NCBI RefSeq assembly: GCF_000316665.1
Contig: NC_019678.1
Span: 8,279,001 to 8,343,000, forward strand
Source: Rivularia sp. PCC 7116
GTDB taxonomy: Bacteria > Cyanobacteriota > Cyanobacteriia > Cyanobacteriales > Nostocaceae
Direction of reading: 5' to 3'
Length of the DNA: 64,000 nucleotides
The position numbers and the translations under genes are program-made. Of the stretch, positions 8,711 through 17,548 are shown in pieces; within the stretch, counting starts at the first letter, position 1, and each line of letters opens with the position of its first letter. Under the pieces are notes generated by a model. The model saw nothing but the letters and a program-made list of their open reading frames with translations, did no database searches and was not told the origin of the DNA.

Positions 8711-10072
8711 TCAGTATTCACCCATAGCCATTTTTTGCAACTTCGGCTGCATATTTTTGGCTCCTTTGAGGATTGTTCCTTCAAAATTTACGTCGTAGCA
8801 GTCGGTTAAAGAAAGATTTGCAGCGGTTAAATTAGCCCCACTAAGGTTTGTTTCGTATAAAACTGCCTTTTGAAAATCAGTTCCCATTAAGTTGGCTCCG
8901 GAAAGATCTGCTTCTCTCAAGGAAGCTTCGGCAAAGTTGGCAAAAAATACTTCTGCTTGTTGAAGTCTAGCTGCATTCAAATTGGCTTGCCGCAAATTAG
9001 CTCCATTAAGATTAGCTTGTTGCAAATTGGCACCAATTAAACCAGTCTCGTGCATTCTTGCTTTGTCAAGCTTCGCTGACTGTAAGTTGGCAAGAAATAG
9101 TTTTGCTCCTCCTAAATTAGCTGCTTTGAGGTTAGCCCCCATCAAATTAGCTTTATAAAGGTTAGCCCCCATCAAATTAGCCCCTCGTAAAGAAGCCCCT
9201 ACCAAGTTAGCATCTCGGAGATTTGCTCCGTAGAATAAACCTTTATTGGCAATCGCTCCCGCTAAATTGGCACCCCGGAGGCAAGCTTGTTGCAGGTTGA
9301 CTTGATAGAGATTGGATTGTGCGAGTTTAGCTCCATCAAGGTTGGCTTTAAAAAGATCGCTACCTTGTAAACAAGCTCCACATAAGTCCGAATTCCGCAA
9401 ATCAGCCCGTTGCAGGTTGGCATTACTTAAGTCTACTCCCCTTAGTTGAGCATTACTCAAGTCAAGTTTTTTATCTTCTGGATCTTGAGAGGCATTTCTT
9501 CTCCCTATAACGGTAAGTGCTGCCTGAATATCAGTAGGAACTTTTATTTCTTGCTGCGTGCTTGCCTGAAATTTACTAAATTTTGGAGTAGTGCCATTTT
9601 CTCTAACAAAAGCTGTAAGAATTTCCATGATTGTCCAATACTCTTGGGGAGAGTCTTGAGCAACTCTTTCTAGTGCATAAATTGCTCCGGTGCGAGTAGC
9701 AACGCTATCATGCCCGAGTTGAGTTATTGCACTCATAAATCTTTCGGCTAGCAGCTTTTGCTCGTTGATTTCTATATTTTTTTGATTTAATCTGTTATCT
9801 TTTTGAGCTGCTAACAAGCTTTTTTCTAATAAAACAGCACGCTTGGCTCCATAATAAGCATTGATAATTATTGCCAATCCAAGAAACAATCCGGCAGAAG
9901 TCATTAAGCCTTGACTTTTGTATTCGATTCTTTCTTCATTTGACAATCCTTCTATTTTTGAAATCGCTGTGAAAATTAGAATTGGTGAAACAGAAAAAAA
10001 GATTGTTATTCCTATTAACCAATTCGTTAATGCGTCTGTCTTTTTAGCAGACATAGAATCAGTATTCCTCAC
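8711..10072 (-). CDS. Membrane-anchored pentapeptide-repeat protein
   Basis: A 453-aa protein. The N-terminus has two transmembrane helices (about 17-37 and 57-75). Next comes a helical leader of about 110 residues (LLAERFMSAITQLGHDSV onward), then from about residue 200 to the end a near-continuous run of A(N/D)LXX pentapeptides such as ANLQR ADLRN SDLCG. Such runs fold into a right-handed quadrilateral beta-helix. The helical leader has a counterpart in the next upstream gene on the same strand. Proteins of this layout are common in cyanobacteria, mostly without a known role. The topology puts the beta-helix on one face of the membrane as a binding scaffold, which is inference. Confidence 0.9.
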   Translation of the reverse strand: MRNTDSMSAKKTDALTNWLIGITIFFSVSPILIFTAISKIEGLSNEERIEYKSQGLMTSAGLFLGLAIIINAYYGAKRAVLLEKSLLAAQKDNRLNQKNIEINEQKLLAERFMSAITQLGHDSVATRTGAIYALERVAQDSPQEYWTIMEILTAFVRENGTTPKFSKFQASTQQEIKVPTDIQAALTVIGRRNASQDPEDKKLDLSNAQLRGVDLSNANLQRADLRNSDLCGACLQGSDLFKANLDGAKLAQSNLYQVNLQQACLRGANLAGAIANKGLFYGANLRDANLVGASLRGANLMGANLYKANLMGANLKAANLGGAKLFLANLQSAKLDKARMHETGLIGANLQQANLNGANLRQANLNAARLQQAEVFFANFAEASLREADLSGANLMGTDFQKAVLYETNLSGANLTAANLSLTDCYDVNFEGTILKGAKNMQPKLQKMAMGEY

Positions 10073-10317
10073 AACACAGAATTCTTACCGAAATGATTGG
10101 GATTAAAGAGTATACCATTTGCGTAAAAAATGCAATATCTGTCGAAAGTTGCAGTTGCAATCTGTAACGCCGGTAGACAGCTAGCAGATTGTCTCTAATA
10201 TAATGCCCCAATGATATTCTACGGCACGGTAAAATTACGTAGATAGCCTATTTGAGATGATGTAGAAACACCAGATGTTCTTAACAAAAATGAATATTAA
10301 GATTTTTAATTTTGAAC

Positions 10318-10986
10318 CTAATGATTTGCCTTTTTATCGTTAAAAAAAGCTTCTCTTAGATTCGCCCTATCAAAGTTAACACCCTTAAGATTTGCTCCAC
10401 GCAAATTAGCTAAAAATAAGTTAGCACAACGCAAATCGGCATTAGAAAGATTTGCTTGAGTAAGATTTGCTGCATTCAATATAGCACCAGATAAGTTAGC
10501 TGAGGTAAGATTTGCCCGAGTCAGATTTGCTGCACTTAGTACTGCACTATTTAAATTAGCATTTTCTAGGTCTGCATCAATTAAGTTTACCCGGTAAAGG
10601 ATTGATTGTTCTAAATTAACTTTTTTAAGATTTGCATTACGAAGATTCGCACCCCGAATATCAATGCAACTCAAGTCAATCTTATCTCTACGCAAGTATT
10701 TATCGGTATCCGGATTAGTTATAATTTTTAAAGCGGTTTTAATATCGGTATTAATTTCACTTATCGGATTTGTTTGAAATTCGTTTAATATTTTCAAAGA
10801 CCGATTTTGCTTAATATAAGTCGTAATTATTTGAAAAACTTTATCATATTCTTCCGGATATTCCAAAGCTATCTTTTCTAAATTTTCTATGGCAATTATT
10901 CTTCGCTCTATCTGATTTTTAGTTAGTTCTTCTACAACAATTTTTAAACGCTTGTTAATTTGATTTTTACTAAATAAATTCATCAT
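10318..10986 (-). CDS. Soluble pentapeptide-repeat protein, paralogue of the neighbour
   Basis: A 222-aa protein without transmembrane helices. Residues 1-115 form a helical leader that aligns by eye with the leader of the adjacent 453-aa protein: IAIENLEKIALEYPEEY here against IYALERVAQDSPQEYW there, and NTDIKTALKII against PTDIQAALTVIGR. Residues about 118-215 are pentapeptides (ANLRN ANLKK, ANLTS ANLSG). It is separated from its neighbour by 245 bp, which holds no recognisable gene. A shared leader plus beta-helix suggests duplication with loss or gain of the membrane anchor. Confidence 0.87.
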   Translation of the reverse strand: MMNLFSKNQINKRLKIVVEELTKNQIERRIIAIENLEKIALEYPEEYDKVFQIITTYIKQNRSLKILNEFQTNPISEINTDIKTALKIITNPDTDKYLRRDKIDLSCIDIRGANLRNANLKKVNLEQSILYRVNLIDADLENANLNSAVLSAANLTRANLTSANLSGAILNAANLTQANLSNADLRCANLFLANLRGANLKGVNFDRANLREAFFNDKKANH

Positions 10987-11324
10987 GAAAGTTAAATAAG
11001 TATATAGTCACAAAGTTTTTCTAACAGTTATTGCTTTTTCTATTGTTTTATAACGTACAGCGTAAATAGATACTTAGTTTCATCTTAAATAAAATAAACA
11101 TTATTGTTACTTAATATATGTATTGTCTTATGCAAAAGAACTATATTTCATCTAATTAACATAAAGAATAGAAGATGAGGAAGATATTTGAGTTATTGCT
11201 CTAGACGGATGAGCGTTAATCAAATAACGCCTACTTGCTCCGAGATCAATTCGCCGCATCTTTATAAAGAAATGCTACAAGTACCCTCTATAGCCAATAC
11301 CCAGTTAGGAATCAAAGCCAAGAT
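10987..11324. other. Divergent intergenic region with a fragment of repeat family B
   Basis: AT-rich gap between the divergent pentapeptide gene and selD. The segment CGCATCTTTATAAAGAAATG at about 11256-11275 equals one end of the repeat found intact at 14526-14610 and 53866-53982, so a decayed copy of that element is present. Promoters for both neighbours should lie here; none is clear. Confidence 0.55.
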
Positions 11325-13556
11325 ATGCAGCAAAATATACAGCCATTGCAAAAAGACCTAGTTTTATTAGGTGGAGGACATTCTCACGCGATCGCGCTCA
11401 AAATGCTCGGTATGCAGCCTTTACCTGGAGTTAGAATAACTTTAATTTCGGAGAACAGCGATACTCCTTACTCTGGAATGTTACCGGGACATATAGCCGG
11501 ATTTTATACTCGCGATGAGTGCCATATTGATTTGCGGAAGTTAGCAAGATTTGTTCAAGCACAACTATATATAGATTATGTCAATGGTATCGATTTGAAA
11601 AATAATCGAGTTATTTGTGCAAATCGTCCTGATGTCAGTTTTGATTTATTATCGATTGATATAGGCTCTACTCCATCAATAATTTCTGTATCTGGTGCTA
11701 CAGAATATGCAATTCCAGCGAAACCTGTCAGAAATCTGCTGCAACATTGGTACAGGCTTGTAGAAAATATTAGAAGTAATTCTCAACAACCGGTCAAAAT
11801 TGCAATTGTTGGTGGTGGTGCTGGGGGTGTAGAGTTAGCGCTGTCGATGCAAGGAAATTTATGTCAATATCATGAAAATTTAGAAATTCATTTGTTTGGC
11901 AGAGATAATCAATTGATGCCCAATGCTAATGTTTTTTTAGGAAATATTTTGCAGGAAACTCTAATAGAGCGCGGTATAATCTTGCATCTAGGTGAGACAG
12001 TATACAAAGTTGCACGAGAAGAAGATATACAAACATTTAATGTAGTATGTGAATCGGAATTGCAGCTTCGATGCAATTATATATTCTGGGTAACGCAGGC
12101 ATCCGCGCCAAAATGGTTGGCATCGACGGGAATTGCTACGGATGAGCAAAAGTTTATTTTAGTAAACGATAATTTACAGTCGTTATCTCACCCGCACGTG
12201 TTTGCTGCTGGAGACATCGCGACGATGAAAAATCATCCTCGGGCTAAGGCTGGGGTGTTTGCAGTACGTCAGGGTAAACCTTTATTTGACAATTTAAAAA
12301 GAAGTTTGTCAGGAAAAAGTCTGAAAAAGTATGTACCCCAGAAGGATTATTTAAGTTTAATCGGTACCGGTGACGGAATGGCGATCGCTACTCGTGGATG
12401 GTTGACTTTACCACCATCCGAACTATTGTGGCATTGGAAGGATTATATTGACAGAAAGTTTATGAAGCGTTTTCGGGATTTACCGGAAATGGAAAATGGG
12501 GCATGGGAAGATAAAGAAATAACTCCTAACCCGATGTATTGTGCTGGATGTGGTTCTAAGGTTGGTGGTAATGTTTTAGAAACTGTTTTAAGTAGAGTTA
12601 GAGAATCTCAATCTATTCGCGAAGGGGAAGATATTGTTATCGGTTTGGATTCTCCGGATGATGCTGCTGTGGTGAAGGTACCCAAGGGGAAGGTGATGGT
12701 ACAAACGATTGATTATTTTACTAGTTTAATTAACGATCCTTACATTTTTGCACAAGTTGCTGTCAATCATTGTTTGAGCGATATTTTTGCAATGGGAGCG
12801 ATTCCGACGAGCGTTTTGGCTTTGGCTACTATTCCTTATGGAAAATCTTCCATAGTTGAGGAAACTTTATTTCAGTTATTATCTGGTGCTGTAAAACAGT
12901 TAAATCAAGCACGAGTATCTTTAATTGGGGGACATACTATTCAAGGAGAAAAGTTAGCTTTTGGGTTGTCTTGTAATGGTTTGGCTGAGGAAGAGAAACT
13001 TTTACATAAAAGTGGAATGCAGGAGAATGACGTTTTAATTTTAACTAAGTCGCTGGGTACGGGGGTTTTATTCGCTGGTGAAATGCGTCTTCAAGTTAAA
13101 GGAATTTGGATTGATAATGCGATACAATCAATGTTGTTATCAAATCAAGCTGCTGCTGAATGTTTTTTGGAATATGGTGCAACTGCTTGTACTGATATTA
13201 CGGGTTTTGGTTTAATTGGGCATTTATTAGAAATGGTAAAAGCCTCATTAATCGGAGTTGAGTTACAGTTATCTAAAATTCCGATTTTGGATGGAGCTAG
13301 GGAAATTTCAGCAAAGGAGATTTTTAGCTCGCTTTATCCAGAAAATTTACAGGCTTCGAGTTTTATTACGAATTATCAAAGTTTTGAATTTCATCGCAAT
13401 TATCCGTTATTATTCGATCCGCAAACTTCCGGTGGGTTGTTAGCTTCGGTTTCTGTTGATAAAGCTGATAGTTGTTTGAAGAAGTTGAAGGAGTTGGGTT
13501 ATGAAGAAGCGAGGATTATTGGTGAAGTTGGAGGAGAGGGGATAAGGTTGGTTTAA
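11325..13556 (+). CDS. selD: Fusion of NADH-dehydrogenase-like flavoprotein and selenide, water dikinase
   Basis: A 743-aa two-domain protein. Residues 1-385 form a pyridine-nucleotide-disulfide oxidoreductase: FAD motif LLGGGHSHA (14-22), a second dinucleotide site IAIVGGGAGGVELA (near 160-173), and HVFAAGDIA. Residues about 400-743 are selenophosphate synthetase, making selenophosphate from selenide and ATP. AGCGSK holds the catalytic Cys (C409, equal to E. coli C17) and Lys (K412, equal to K20), while the position of the non-essential C19 is Ser. DDAAVVK, GGHTIQGEKLAFG and DPQTSGGLL complete the ATP-binding fold. The fused flavoprotein may supply reduced selenium; that is inference. No other selenium gene is nearby. 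AGGA lies upstream of the ATG. Confidence 0.95.
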   Translation: MQQNIQPLQKDLVLLGGGHSHAIALKMLGMQPLPGVRITLISENSDTPYSGMLPGHIAGFYTRDECHIDLRKLARFVQAQLYIDYVNGIDLKNNRVICANRPDVSFDLLSIDIGSTPSIISVSGATEYAIPAKPVRNLLQHWYRLVENIRSNSQQPVKIAIVGGGAGGVELALSMQGNLCQYHENLEIHLFGRDNQLMPNANVFLGNILQETLIERGIILHLGETVYKVAREEDIQTFNVVCESELQLRCNYIFWVTQASAPKWLASTGIATDEQKFILVNDNLQSLSHPHVFAAGDIATMKNHPRAKAGVFAVRQGKPLFDNLKRSLSGKSLKKYVPQKDYLSLIGTGDGMAIATRGWLTLPPSELLWHWKDYIDRKFMKRFRDLPEMENGAWEDKEITPNPMYCAGCGSKVGGNVLETVLSRVRESQSIREGEDIVIGLDSPDDAAVVKVPKGKVMVQTIDYFTSLINDPYIFAQVAVNHCLSDIFAMGAIPTSVLALATIPYGKSSIVEETLFQLLSGAVKQLNQARVSLIGGHTIQGEKLAFGLSCNGLAEEEKLLHKSGMQENDVLILTKSLGTGVLFAGEMRLQVKGIWIDNAIQSMLLSNQAAAECFLEYGATACTDITGFGLIGHLLEMVKASLIGVELQLSKIPILDGAREISAKEIFSSLYPENLQASSFITNYQSFEFHRNYPLLFDPQTSGGLLASVSVDKADSCLKKLKELGYEEARIIGEVGGEGIRLV

Positions 13557-14396
13557 AACGCAGAGTATCGCGGAGTGTTGTTTAAGAATTAATTCGACTC
13601 CATTTAAAGTTAGTTAAATCTAAAATGTAATCTATGGAGTTTTCAATATAAGCTTTTTGAGTCCATAATTTACCACCACTAATGTAAATTTGGGATGGTT
13701 GTTGAAATTTAGCTTTATGTTGGCTTATCCAACCAGGTTTATTTCCGATGGTTTCAATTTTTTCGATTTTGAATGAATCGCAATTCAATCGGTAAACTGG
13801 AGTTTCGTTGAGTACTCTTTGATTTTGATAACCATTATTTCCGATAATGTAGATGTGATTGCCTACCAGAGTTTGTGATTTATCTTTTATTTCCCTAAGC
13901 TGTAATTCTTCGTCACCAACATCTAACAGCGATACTCGTATTTCATCACTAATATCGCTAAAATCATCATTTTCAGAAAGAAGGATTTCGACGATTTCTA
14001 AATTAGCTGCTTTGCTTATTGCATTTTGGTGACAACTATCGACTTTATTTATATCAGCACCAACTTCAAATAAAATTCTGACGCAATCGGTAGCACCAGA
14101 TTCAGCAGCTTCCATTAAAGGAGTATTCAAATACTCGTCGGTTTCTTCAATATCAAATCCTTCTAAAACTAACCATTCTAGAATTTCGGCATAATTATAT
14201 TTTATTGGGTAGAAGAGCGGAGATTTCCACCAAAATGAAGAATCATCGCGACTTGGTGTAAAAGGAAATATTAATTTGACTTTGTCTAAATTGCCAGTTT
14301 CCAAACTTAACCAGAAAGCATTTCTACCAAAGCAATCGAGAAGAGAAATATCAGCACCTGCTTCAAGTAAGATTTTGATACAAATTATTTTTATCT

Positions 14397-14524
14397 AAGT
14401 AGATAAGTACGATAAAACCTAACTATGTCATTACGAGCGTAACGGAGTAAAGCGAAGTAATCGCAATAGTTTCAGCTATTTTACATTTCCTTACGTAGAT
14501 AGATTTATTTGTGCCTACCTACTT
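14397..14524. repeat. Dispersed repeat with AAGTAGRTA ends, inserted in the ankyrin gene
   Basis: 128 bp with imperfect 14-bp terminal inverted repeats, AAGTAGATAAGTAC and GTGCCTACCTACTT (11 of 14 positions match). The ends match those of the element at 514-627, while the interior differs (a CATTACGAGCG ... GCGAAGTAATCGCAA segment that is itself weakly palindromic). It has no coding capacity, which suggests a non-autonomous element. Confidence 0.65.
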
Positions 14525-14525
14525 G

Positions 14526-14610
14526 TACCAATTCTGTATGAGGCTGGGGCTACTGAAACTAAGCCCGCCTACGCGGGCTAAATTAGGCGCATCTTTATAA
14601 AGAAATGGTA
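14526..14610. repeat. MITE-like repeat family B, copy inserted in the ankyrin gene
   Basis: 85 bp bounded by TACCAATTCT and AGAAATGGTA, near-perfect inverted ends, with a central hairpin AGCCCGC/GCGGGCT (14562-14579). A longer copy in the opposite orientation lies at 53866-53982, and an end fragment near 11256. It abuts the preceding AAGTAGRTA element with no more than one base between. Confidence 0.75.
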
Positions 14611-14698
14611 TTACACAATCTATATAAACATCTTTCTGATTGATTAAACGAGAAACTGCTTTGATATTCCCTTTCCTTACATAATCATGAATTTTCAT

Positions 14699-15751
14699 GT
14701 TTTTTTGAATAACGATAAAAATAAATTAGTAGGCAAACCATAGGTTATACCATGTCCGCTTAAACAGTTATCATATCTGTGGGGGAGGAGTAATAAGTAA
14801 TAAGTAATGAGTAATAAGTAATAAGTAATGAGTAATGAGTATTGATGAGTAGTAGGTAACAACCGGCATCTTTTCAAACCCGGTTATATTTTAAGTAATT
14901 AACCAGACTTTATGTTAGAGGATGGTTGAAAAATATTATTAAAGGGTGGGTGTAATCTTACCATTGCGCGGGATTACTATCTCTCTATGCCTTTGGGGCA
15001 CGCTACGCTAACGCGAAGCGAATAATGACATAGTTACCTTACTTTTACATAAGTTCTATATATAAGAAAATTTGATTCACATTTGAATTGAGCAACGTCC
15101 AAAAATTAGATAAAGCCTTGAAACTGCTTATATTTCCTGAAATACCTGATAATAACGAAATAAATGGGATTAATTTTATATGCCAGTCATAAAAGTGACA
15201 TATAATCATCACAGCTATAAATTACGATGCGATATATCTATATACATCAGGGAGAAATCCCTAGATAACTTACGTTAATCCGTTAGAAAGGCGGTCAAAA
15301 AAAGTGGATACTTGAGTGAGTAGGAAGAATGCCTACTGATGAGTAGATAATACGATACATTATCCGCAGTAAGTTTGGCGATAGCTTTAACCAAGATTTC
15401 CCTTGTAGAAATCAGTGGCTAAGAAATTTTAACCAAACCCATAGCAGAAAATATGAAGTAAGTCTTGATTTGTGTTCCGAAAACAGCAGACAATCTTCAA
15501 CAGATTAAGTTTTGATGTTGCTTGCCAGTAGGATATAAGTCAGCGATACTGCTTCGATTTAATTCGAGTTATTACCGATATTGCAATTGTCTGCAAATAA
15601 TACTGCCAGACAAGGCAATTACAGTACGAAAATTCTTTTCCAATCTAAATAAAACCCTGTATGCAAGTAAAAGTGATTATTAATGATTGCTTTTTATGCA
15701 TAGATAACTGACACGCGACAAACAAAAACTATTTTTTCGAGGTAAATAATC
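14699..15751. other. Intergenic region with STRR and a four-hairpin leader candidate
   Basis: At 14791-14845 lie heptamers of the type TAATAAG/TAATGAG. Around 14965-15030 is a repeat-like stretch (GGGCACGCTACGCTAACGCG) common between cyanobacterial genes. From 15249 to 15413 four hairpins follow one another: AGGGA-GAAA-TCCCT (15249-15262, a GNRA-type loop), GTAGG/CCTAC (15320-15336), GATAAT/ATTATC (15346-15364) and GATTTC/GAAATC (15395-15413). The last three have 7-nt loops. They lie about 340-500 bases before the next start codon and could be a small RNA or a long 5' leader. I match them to no known riboswitch. Confidence 0.4.
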
Positions 15752-16222
15752 ATGAAATTCACAATTGCTTCCTTAATCTCCATCGGTTTTGCTTGCACAG
15801 TTGCAATCACTGCACCCATGTCTGCTTTCGCTCAAGAAAAAAATCCTCAACCTCTCAACTACTTTGGTGTAGGTGCTTCTAATCGCGGTGCGGCAATTGA
15901 AAGCAAACTTTCGATTAACAATCGTTTTTCAGTGCGCCCAACAGCTACAACCAAGCTTTTTGAAGAAGGCGATCGCCATGCCACAATATACGTACCAGTA
16001 ACCTACGATTTTGGTCAAACATCAAGTGGATTGCGTCCCTTTATTGGTGGAGGTGCTGGTATAACTACCGAAAACAGACAGTTTGGTGGAGTTTTAACAA
16101 CCGGTGCTGACTATCGTATCAACAAACGCCTCACCGCAGTTGGTAGCGTCAACTTGGGCTTATTCGAGGATAACCGAGACTTTAGCGCCGTATTAGGTGT
16201 AGCAACAAACTTCAATCGTTAA
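15752..16222 (+). CDS. Secreted beta-barrel-like outer-membrane protein
   Basis: A 156-aa protein with a clear signal peptide: a hydrophobic core, then APMSAFA with cleavage before QEKNPQ. The mature 128 residues alternate polar and hydrophobic positions with Gly/Asn turns (FGVGASNRGAAIES, RPFIGGGAGITTE, TTGADYRINKRLTAVGS) and end in a short aromatic-basic strand (VATNFNR). This fits a small outer-membrane beta-barrel of the OmpA/OmpW type, or part of one. Its role is unknown. GAGGT precedes the ATG by about 10 bases. It stands alone behind a long upstream region holding several hairpins, which may govern its expression. Confidence 0.75.
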   Translation: MKFTIASLISIGFACTVAITAPMSAFAQEKNPQPLNYFGVGASNRGAAIESKLSINNRFSVRPTATTKLFEEGDRHATIYVPVTYDFGQTSSGLRPFIGGGAGITTENRQFGGVLTTGADYRINKRLTAVGSVNLGLFEDNRDFSAVLGVATNFNR

Positions 16223-16263
16223 TGCCAATCGATTCTTAACTTTCGCAGTTAATAATTAATAAA

Positions 16264-16298
16264 TATGTAGAGATATTGCCATGCAATGTTTTTACATA
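16264..16298. terminator. Hairpin after the beta-barrel gene, possible terminator
   Basis: TATGTA and TACATA (16264-16269 and 16293-16298) enclose ATTGC/GCAAT, with G-U-tolerant pairing between. This is a degenerate form of the GTAGAGACGTTGCA palindrome widespread in cyanobacteria. It lies 42 bp past the stop codon but lacks a strong T-run. Confidence 0.45.
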
Positions 16299-16339
16299 TT
16301 TAACTTGAAAAATATTTGCAAGTCATCACGAGGTTGTGA

Positions 16340-16570
16340 GTAAAGAAACCAAAATGGATAATATTGCTTCTGGCAATTTTGGCGATAGTCGGAACTCTAA
16401 TTGTATTTGGCTTTGTTTTTCCTTGGCTTTATAGAAAAGTCAGTAATTTGCAAAGTAAGCGAATTCCAGCTATTAGAATTCAAAATTTTGAACTATTACC
16501 CGCTACCCGAATTTCTCGGCTGCTAGTTGGCTTGTTAAAATTGCTGAGATTTTTATTTTCAATTTTCTAA
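16340..16570 (+). pseudogene. N-terminal fragment of a long MscS-type channel gene
   Basis: An open stretch encoding about 75 residues: KKPKWIILLLAILAIVGT, a transmembrane helix, then SKRIPAIRIQNFELLPATRI and LLVGLLKLLRF. The RIQ.(L/F)ELL segment before a Leu-rich helix is what I recall from the N-terminal part of longer MscS-family channels, which then continue through several more helices. Here a stop follows. No ATG starts the frame; the nearest candidate is the TTG at 16364. The gene behind it encodes a complete, different MscS protein, so this is read as a remnant. A genuine small membrane protein co-expressed with the channel is the alternative. Confidence 0.45.
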
Positions 16571-16587
16571 TTATTAACATCATCATA

Positions 16588-17514
16588 ATGACAGATTTGC
16601 TTGCAAATATTCAAAGATGGCTTTCTAATCCCACTATCACCAAATTCATTGAAGTGGTGATTGGAATAGTAATTATTGCATTGATTTTTCGATTTATTCG
16701 TCAGTCAATTCCCCGCTATATTCAAGATTCTGATATTCGTTATCGTACCCGTAAAACTATCAGTCTTATTGGGTATATAGTCATGCTGCTATTTGCAGTA
16801 TTTGTATTTAGCGATCGCTTGGGACAATTTACTGTTATCTTCGGTGCAGTCGGTGCGGGTATCGCTTTTGCGCTACAAGAAGTAATTGCCAGTTTTGCAG
16901 GTTGGGTGGCAATTTCTTTGGGTCAATTTTACAAGCCAGGTAATAGAGTGCAGTTAGGCGGTATCACGGGTGATGTGATTGACATTAGCATTTTACGAAC
17001 TACTTTAATGGAATGTGGTGACTGGGTAAAAGCCGATTTATACAACGGACGTATTGTCAGAATTGCTAACAGTTTTGTATTTAAAGAACCCGTATATAAT
17101 TATTCAGCCGACTTTGCTTTTCTTTGGGATGAAATTACAGTACCGGTAAGATATGGTAGCGAACATAGATTAGCAAGAGAAATTTTAGAGGAAGTAGTGT
17201 CGGAAGTCACTAACGAATATATTCCTCAAGCCAAACAACAATGGCAGAAAATGACTAATAAATACCTGATTGAAGATGCACGAATAGAGCCGATGATTAC
17301 TTTAATAACTAATGACAATTGGATGGAATTTACAATTAGATATGTTGTCAGCTATAAAAAGCGGCGTATGAAGAAAGACCAATTATTTACTCGTATTCTC
17401 GACGAGTTTGAAAACACAAACGGAAGAGTTGCATTTGCTTCCCAGACTTTTGCACTTGTTGAAGCTCCAACATTTAACGTTAAATTTAAAGACGAAGAGA
17501 AAACAATTTTGTAA
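16588..17514 (+). CDS. Small-conductance mechanosensitive channel (MscS family)
   Basis: A 308-aa inner-membrane channel that opens under membrane tension to release solutes on hypo-osmotic shock. Three hydrophobic segments lie in residues 15-115. The last is the pore-lining helix with GAVGAGIAFALQ and the glycine/alanine packing pattern of MscS TM3, followed by FAGWVAISLGQFYKPGNRV, which leads into the beta domain (QLGGITGDVIDISILRTTL). The C-terminal alpha-beta region to about 300 is intact. Compared with E. coli MscS (286 aa) the length is normal. An MscS-like fragment lies directly upstream, and the DUF4419 gene begins 34 bp downstream. Confidence 0.92.
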   Translation: MTDLLANIQRWLSNPTITKFIEVVIGIVIIALIFRFIRQSIPRYIQDSDIRYRTRKTISLIGYIVMLLFAVFVFSDRLGQFTVIFGAVGAGIAFALQEVIASFAGWVAISLGQFYKPGNRVQLGGITGDVIDISILRTTLMECGDWVKADLYNGRIVRIANSFVFKEPVYNYSADFAFLWDEITVPVRYGSEHRLAREILEEVVSEVTNEYIPQAKQQWQKMTNKYLIEDARIEPMITLITNDNWMEFTIRYVVSYKKRRMKKDQLFTRILDEFENTNGRVAFASQTFALVEAPTFNVKFKDEEKTIL

Positions 17515-17548
17515 GACTCCTAATTCAGCGAGGGTTGAGGGTAATTAT

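Larger units (their letters stand above)
13582..14698 (-). pseudogene. Ankyrin-repeat gene broken by two mobile repeats
   Basis: Read on the minus strand, the ATG at 14698 begins MKIHDYVRKGNIKAVSRLIN, a typical ankyrin N-terminus. The frame then runs into inserted DNA and stops at 14519. Ankyrin coding resumes on the far side of the insertion (IKILLEAGADISLLD at about 14380-14340) and stays open to 13582, with more repeats (NTPLMEAAESGATDCVRILF) and a C-terminal kelch-like segment (HIYIIGNNGY, YISGGKLW). Two repeat elements (14397-14524 and 14526-14610) sit between the halves. Part of the first ankyrin repeat seems to have been lost. An internal ATG at 14304 could still give a 240-aa product from the distal half. 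Confidence 0.8.

Noticed and set aside
17408-17548. Upstream extension of the DUF4419 gene into mscS
   Set aside because: The extension is read out of frame from mscS coding DNA (LLPRLLHLLKLQHL); a normal ATG with a purine-rich leader lies at 17549.
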